This document shows, piece by piece, positions 5,736-6,482 of a DNA stretch of 6,482 nucleotides. Numbering within the stretch: position 1 is the first letter of the stretch; every line of letters begins with the position of its first letter. The translations under genes and the position numbers were made by a program. The stretch comes from an uncultured Mycoplasmatota bacterium (lineage in GTDB: Bacteria; Bacillota_I; Bacilli_A; RF39; UBA660): positions 1-6,482 of the forward strand of contig CANDHX010000079.1 of NCBI GenBank assembly GCA_947384645.1, written 5' to 3'. Under the pieces are notes generated by a model, which did no database searches, was not told the DNA's origin, and worked only from the letters and a program-made list of their open reading frames with translations.

Positions 5736-5761
5736 CATGAAATGCATAAAGGAGCAATAAT

Positions 5762-5854
5762 ATGTACGATATAATGATGGCAATATTGGTAAGAGTTTTG
5801 TATGTTTTGACTTGTATTTTGTTCGTATACGAAATGAATAAAGATAATGCCTAA
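5762..5854 (+). CDS. 30-residue single-span membrane micropeptide
   Basis: This short gene encodes 30 residues, starting MYDIMMAILV and ending YEMNKDNA. About residues 4-23 form one hydrophobic helix interrupted by an arginine (R11). The C-terminal tail is polar and charged. Coding is supported by an excellent ribosome binding site, AAAGGAG (5748-5754), seven bases before the ATG, and by a plausible promoter upstream and a hairpin that starts in the stop codon. Size and shape resemble type I toxin or holin-like toxin peptides (short, one span, charged tail, with a Tyr-acidic pair near the N-terminus), as well as small regulators of membrane complexes. I cannot assign a family. A predicted small RNA is transcribed divergently from about 145 bp upstream and could pair with this ribosome binding site. 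Confidence 0.6.
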   Translation: MYDIMMAILVRVLYVLTCILFVYEMNKDNA

Positions 5855-5881
5855 GGGAAAACTTTTTAAGTTATCCTTTTT
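5853..5881 (+). terminator. Hairpin after the micropeptide gene; terminator or attenuator
   Basis: Twelve positions on each side (5853-5864 with 5868-5879) pair around a TTT loop, with one G-T pair and one A-A mismatch. A short T run (5877-5881) follows. The hairpin includes the last two bases of the micropeptide stop codon. Only 27 bp separate it from the next start codon, and those bases hold no promoter. The downstream gene therefore probably depends on read-through, unless a weak promoter inside the micropeptide gene (TTGTTC at 5819, GATAAT at 5843, 18 bp apart) is used. Confidence 0.5.
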
Positions 5882-5908
5882 AAATAGATTCGGATGGGGG
5901 AAATTGGA

Positions 5909-6373
5909 ATGGATGAACTGAGCTCATCACTAACAAACGGTTCAATAGTTTATGAAGGAGAGACTTTGAGTCTTTATTCATATGAAGATTATGGAGATTA
6001 TTATAAAAGTATTGAAGAGCTCGCAAGTTCTAGAGAAGGCAAAGAATTCGATAGAAGTAAAATTGTGACTCTCGAGTTTGTCGGAAGATTTGCAGGGCAC
6101 GATGACGTCATAAAGAAGACCTATCAAGGTGGTAGATGTAAATATTTAACGGCGGTGAGAAGAGAATGTTCTTTAATATATGACGAAGAAGACGGTCTAT
6201 GGGGCGGCTCGTATGGTAATTTACGACGTGAGTATAAAGCTCTATCCGATATAGGTATCGTCTTTATGAATGATCCTTACAAAAAAATGGACGAGCTTTT
6301 AGCGTATTTAAAAAAAGTTGCCGAAGAGGAAAACAATAAGCACCATGTGATGAGACCTAAAGATAAGAAATGA
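5909..6373 (+). CDS. Hypothetical acidic soluble protein, 154 residues
   Basis: I do not recognise this protein. It has no signal peptide and no membrane helix. The N-terminal 40 residues are rich in Glu, Asp, Ser and Tyr (YSYEDYGDYYKSIEEL). The middle contains a hydrophobic strand (KIVTLEFVGRFAG) and two cysteines 11 residues apart (in GGRCKYL and RRECSLI). A WGGSYGNLRREY stretch follows, and the end is a charged helix with a basic tail. I prefer the ATG at 5909 because GGGGG (5896-5900) lies eight bases upstream. The ATG at 5894 would add five residues (MGEIG) but has no Shine-Dalgarno. A hairpin separates it from the micropeptide gene, so the two may share a transcript subject to attenuation. 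A terminator follows about 60 bp after the stop. Confidence 0.75.
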   Translation: MDELSSSLTNGSIVYEGETLSLYSYEDYGDYYKSIEELASSREGKEFDRSKIVTLEFVGRFAGHDDVIKKTYQGGRCKYLTAVRRECSLIYDEEDGLWGGSYGNLRREYKALSDIGIVFMNDPYKKMDELLAYLKKVAEEENNKHHVMRPKDKK

Positions 6374-6389
6374 ACGATTTGAATAGATG

Positions 6390-6403
6390 TGAAAGCGTTT
6401 AAA
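6390..6403 (+). promoter_or_regulatory. CcpA-box (cre)-like site
   Basis: TGAAAGCGTTTAAA matches the cre consensus TGWAANCGNTNWCA at all but one informative position (A for C near the end). It lies 17 bp after the stop of the 154-residue protein gene. A second, wider palindrome, TGTAAAGACGTTTACA (6428-6443), has two extra central bases and overlaps the terminator. Any gene it would control lies beyond the contig end, so this is a motif match only. Confidence 0.3.
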
Positions 6404-6432
6404 AATTAATATATGGCGAACTATTAGTGTAA

Positions 6433-6464
6433 AGACGTTTACAATGTGAAGCGTCTGCTTTTTT
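6433..6464 (+). terminator. Intrinsic terminator after the 154-residue protein gene
   Basis: A ten-pair stem (6433-6442 with 6446-6456, one bulged G at 6448 and one G-T pair) encloses an AAT loop. GC and six T (6459-6464) follow. This is a convincing intrinsic terminator on the plus strand. Confidence 0.65.
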
Positions 6465-6466
6465 AT

Positions 6467-6482
6467 AGATCGGAAGAGCGTC
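6467..6482 (+). other. Illumina TruSeq adapter remnant (assembly artefact)
   Basis: The final 16 bases, AGATCGGAAGAGCGTC, equal the start of the Illumina TruSeq universal adapter as read through from a short insert. An exact 16-base match placed precisely at the sequence end is not plausible by chance. Genomic sequence ends at about 6466. Confidence 0.95.

Noticed and set aside
1..6482. CRISPR array, insertion sequence or attachment site
   Set aside because: I see no regularly spaced repeats, transposase, terminal inverted repeats or integrase; the repeats found are local hairpins.

Overview
This is a 6.5 kb piece of a low-GC Gram-positive (Firmicutes) genome, probably a Clostridia/Tissierellia-type anaerobe. 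The evidence is AT-rich DNA, AGGAG-type ribosome binding sites, sigma-A-like promoters, and family content (YlbJ, SepM/YlbL, RmuC, a DedA/TVP38-type membrane protein). I cannot place the genus. Both ends look like contig ends. The left edge cuts a gene inside its Walker A motif, and the last 16 bases (6467-6482) are Illumina TruSeq adapter sequence, not biology.

Layout. (1) Bases 1-1803 hold a 5'-truncated AAA15/RloA-like ATPase followed 6 bp later by a small TOPRIM-like protein, a two-gene arrangement typical of OLD/AbiL/PARIS-like anti-phage modules. (2) Bases 1849-3561 hold a promoter and a two-gene operon: a DedA/TVP38-like membrane protein and RmuC. (3) Bases 3535-4380, minus strand, hold a YlbJ-family membrane protein that overlaps the end of rmuC tail to tail by 27 bp. 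(4) Bases 4464-5462 hold SepM/YlbL, a membrane-anchored PDZ plus Lon-type (S16) serine protease, divergent from ylbJ. (5) Bases 5463-5761 have no protein gene but are densely structured. They hold a bidirectional terminator, a predicted minus-strand small RNA of about 110 nt with its own promoter, hairpins and terminator, and a palindrome over that promoter. (6) Bases 5762-5854 encode a 30-residue hydrophobic peptide with a strong ribosome binding site, followed at once by a hairpin. (7) Bases 5909-6373 encode an unrecognised 154-residue acidic protein, followed by CcpA-box-like palindromes and a terminator.

The part most worth following up is 5500-5880. The unpaired U-rich linker of the predicted small RNA is complementary, with two G-U pairs and one bulge, to the Shine-Dalgarno region of the divergently transcribed micropeptide. 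That arrangement recalls divergent type I toxin-antitoxin loci, but it is inferred from sequence only. Separately, GATC is nearly absent (2 sites outside the adapter) while TCGA, of identical base composition, occurs about 58 times by hand count. This suggests selection against GATC in this lineage.
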